Assembly: GCA_937975585.1 (NCBI GenBank)
Contig: CALJUC010000280.1
Span: 1-7,704 of the forward strand
DNA from: an uncultured Moraxella sp.
GTDB lineage: Bacteria > Pseudomonadota > Gammaproteobacteria > Pseudomonadales > Moraxellaceae
Direction: 5' to 3'
DNA length: 7,704 nucleotides
The notes beneath the pieces are model-generated. The model was given only the letters and a program-made list of their open reading frames with translations, searched no databases and was not told the origin of the DNA. Positions 6,601 through 7,704 of this stretch are shown here, one piece after another (position 1 is the stretch's first letter; every line of letters begins with the position of its first letter). The position numbers were made by a program, and so were the translations under genes.

Positions 6601-7704
6601 ATGAACTTTTCAATGACTGAAGACCAACAAGCCTTTGCTGAGTTAGCCGAGCAATTTGCTGCCAAATCACTTGCCCCGTATGCAGCTGAATGGGATGCCA
6701 ATGGCTATTTCCCAAAAGAGATGTTTAAGCAGGCTGGTGAACTGGGTTTCATGGGGCTATACACCAACCCAGATTTTGGCGGCTTGGGCTTACCACGCCT
6801 TGATGCCGCAATTATTTTTGAAAAATTGGCGTATGGCGACACGTCAGCCACGGCATTTATGACCATTCATAACATGGTTGCATGGATGATTGGTGAGTTT
6901 GCCAAACGTGAAGTAGCAGAAAAATACGTGCCAGATATGATTACGGGCGAAAAATTAGGCAGTTATTGCTTAACTGAGCCAAATGCTGGGTCGGATGCCG
7001 CATCTTTGAAAACCAAAGCCGTGAAAAATGGCGATCATTACCTATTAACCGGCCAAAAAATGTTTATCTCAGGTGCGGGTGCGACTGATGTATTGGTCGT
7101 CATGGCGCGTACCTCAGACAACGGTGCCAAAGGTATCTCGGCCTTTATCGTCGATGCCAACGCTGAGGGCGTTAGCTACGGTAAAAACGAGCACAAAATG
7201 GGCTGGAAAAACCAACCAACAGCCGCGGTGCATTTTAGCAATGTTAAAGTACCTGTCGAAAACCTACTGGGCGAAGAAGGCCAAGGCTTTACCTTTGCGA
7301 TGAAAGGCTTAGACGGTGGTCGTATTAATATCGGCACTTGTGCAGTCGGTACCGCGCAAGCCGCTCTTGATCGTGCAGTACAGTATGTTGGTGAGCGTAG
7401 CCAGTTTGGTAAGACGTTAAACCAGTTCCAATCAGTACAGTTTAAACTAGCCGATATGTTGACCGAATTGGTCGCAGCGCGTCAGATGGTGCGTCTAGCC
7501 GCGTATCACTTGGATAATGGCTCACCAGATGCTACTACGTATTGTGCAATGGCAAAACGCCTAGCAACGGATATCAGCTTTGAAGTGGCGAACCAAGCGT
7601 TACAACTACATGGTGGTTATGGTTATCTGCAAGAATACCCACTTGAGCGCCATGTACGTGACTTACGCGTCCATCAAATCCTTGAGGGTACCAATGAGGT
7701 CATG
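6601..7704 (+). CDS. Isobutyryl-CoA dehydrogenase-like acyl-CoA dehydrogenase (3' end cut by window edge)
   Basis: This is a predicted FAD flavoenzyme that oxidises isobutyryl-CoA to methacrylyl-CoA in valine catabolism, passing electrons to electron-transfer flavoprotein. 368 codons are visible without a stop. Flavin and substrate motifs are YCLTEPNAGSDAAS (122-135), KMFISGAG (153-160), RSQFGK (266-271) and QLHGGYGYL (335-343). The catalytic base is Glu362 in ILEGTNEVM. The position that carries the catalytic Glu in isovaleryl-CoA dehydrogenase (GLDLER) is Gly240 here (GLDGGRI), which excludes that enzyme. GLDGGRINIG, VAARQMVRLAA and RVHQILEGTNEVM match human ACAD8 closely; short/branched-chain or other acyl-CoA substrates remain possible. 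Only about 10-15 residues should be missing. AAGGA 7 nt upstream supports the ATG at 6601. It follows mmsA after 71 nt, and other valine genes (hydroxyisobutyryl-CoA hydrolase, mmsB) may lie beyond the edge. Confidence 0.9.
   Translation, partial: MNFSMTEDQQAFAELAEQFAAKSLAPYAAEWDANGYFPKEMFKQAGELGFMGLYTNPDFGGLGLPRLDAAIIFEKLAYGDTSATAFMTIHNMVAWMIGEFAKREVAEKYVPDMITGEKLGSYCLTEPNAGSDAASLKTKAVKNGDHYLLTGQKMFISGAGATDVLVVMARTSDNGAKGISAFIVDANAEGVSYGKNEHKMGWKNQPTAAVHFSNVKVPVENLLGEEGQGFTFAMKGLDGGRINIGTCAVGTAQAALDRAVQYVGERSQFGKTLNQFQSVQFKLADMLTELVAARQMVRLAAYHLDNGSPDATTYCAMAKRLATDISFEVANQALQLHGGYGYLQEYPLERHVRDLRVHQILEGTNEVM

Noticed and set aside
6601..7704. Isovaleryl-CoA dehydrogenase (liuA/ivd) as the identity of the dehydrogenase
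   Set aside because: The distinctive Glu in that enzyme's GLDLER segment is Gly240 here, and the catalytic Glu is at the ILEGT position (Glu362), as in isobutyryl-CoA and short/medium-chain enzymes.

Overview
This looks like a chromosomal central-metabolism locus from a gamma-proteobacterium. The moderate-to-low GC, the preference for CAA and TTA codons, and the form of the PEP carboxylase and PrpE proteins suggest Moraxellaceae (a Moraxella, Faucicola or Psychrobacter type organism). That placement is inferred from general resemblance; no search was run. All four genes appear intact. I see no mobile element, tRNA or rRNA gene, CRISPR array, phage gene or toxin-antitoxin pair.

Layout: positions 1-2728 carry nearly all of phosphoenolpyruvate carboxylase (ppc) on the minus strand, running off the left edge a few codons before its expected end. 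Positions 2729-2998 form a divergent regulatory region. It holds a likely ppc promoter overlapped by a 33-bp inverted repeat, a long A/T tract, a near-consensus sigma-70 promoter facing right, and a perfect 9+9 inverted repeat sitting on the rightward transcription start. To the right, all on the plus strand, are propionyl-CoA synthetase (prpE, 2999-4981), CoA-acylating methylmalonate-semialdehyde dehydrogenase (mmsA, 5036-6529) and an acyl-CoA dehydrogenase that closely resembles isobutyryl-CoA dehydrogenase (6601 to beyond 7704). The gaps between them are 54 and 71 nt, so they probably form one operon that continues past the window.

How the genes fit together: the acyl-CoA dehydrogenase oxidises isobutyryl-CoA, an early step of valine breakdown. 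MmsA performs the last step, converting methylmalonate semialdehyde to propionyl-CoA. PrpE makes propionyl-CoA from free propionate. The plus-strand genes therefore converge on propionyl-CoA. The divergent ppc gene makes oxaloacetate, the co-substrate that a 2-methylcitrate cycle would need to use propionyl-CoA. This link is inferred, because no prpBCD gene is visible.

I did not find a previously undescribed system among the proteins. The parts that most deserve a second look are the two unassigned inverted repeats in the ppc/prpE divergent region, the hairpin between mmsA and the dehydrogenase gene, and a roughly 30-residue insertion in PrpE.
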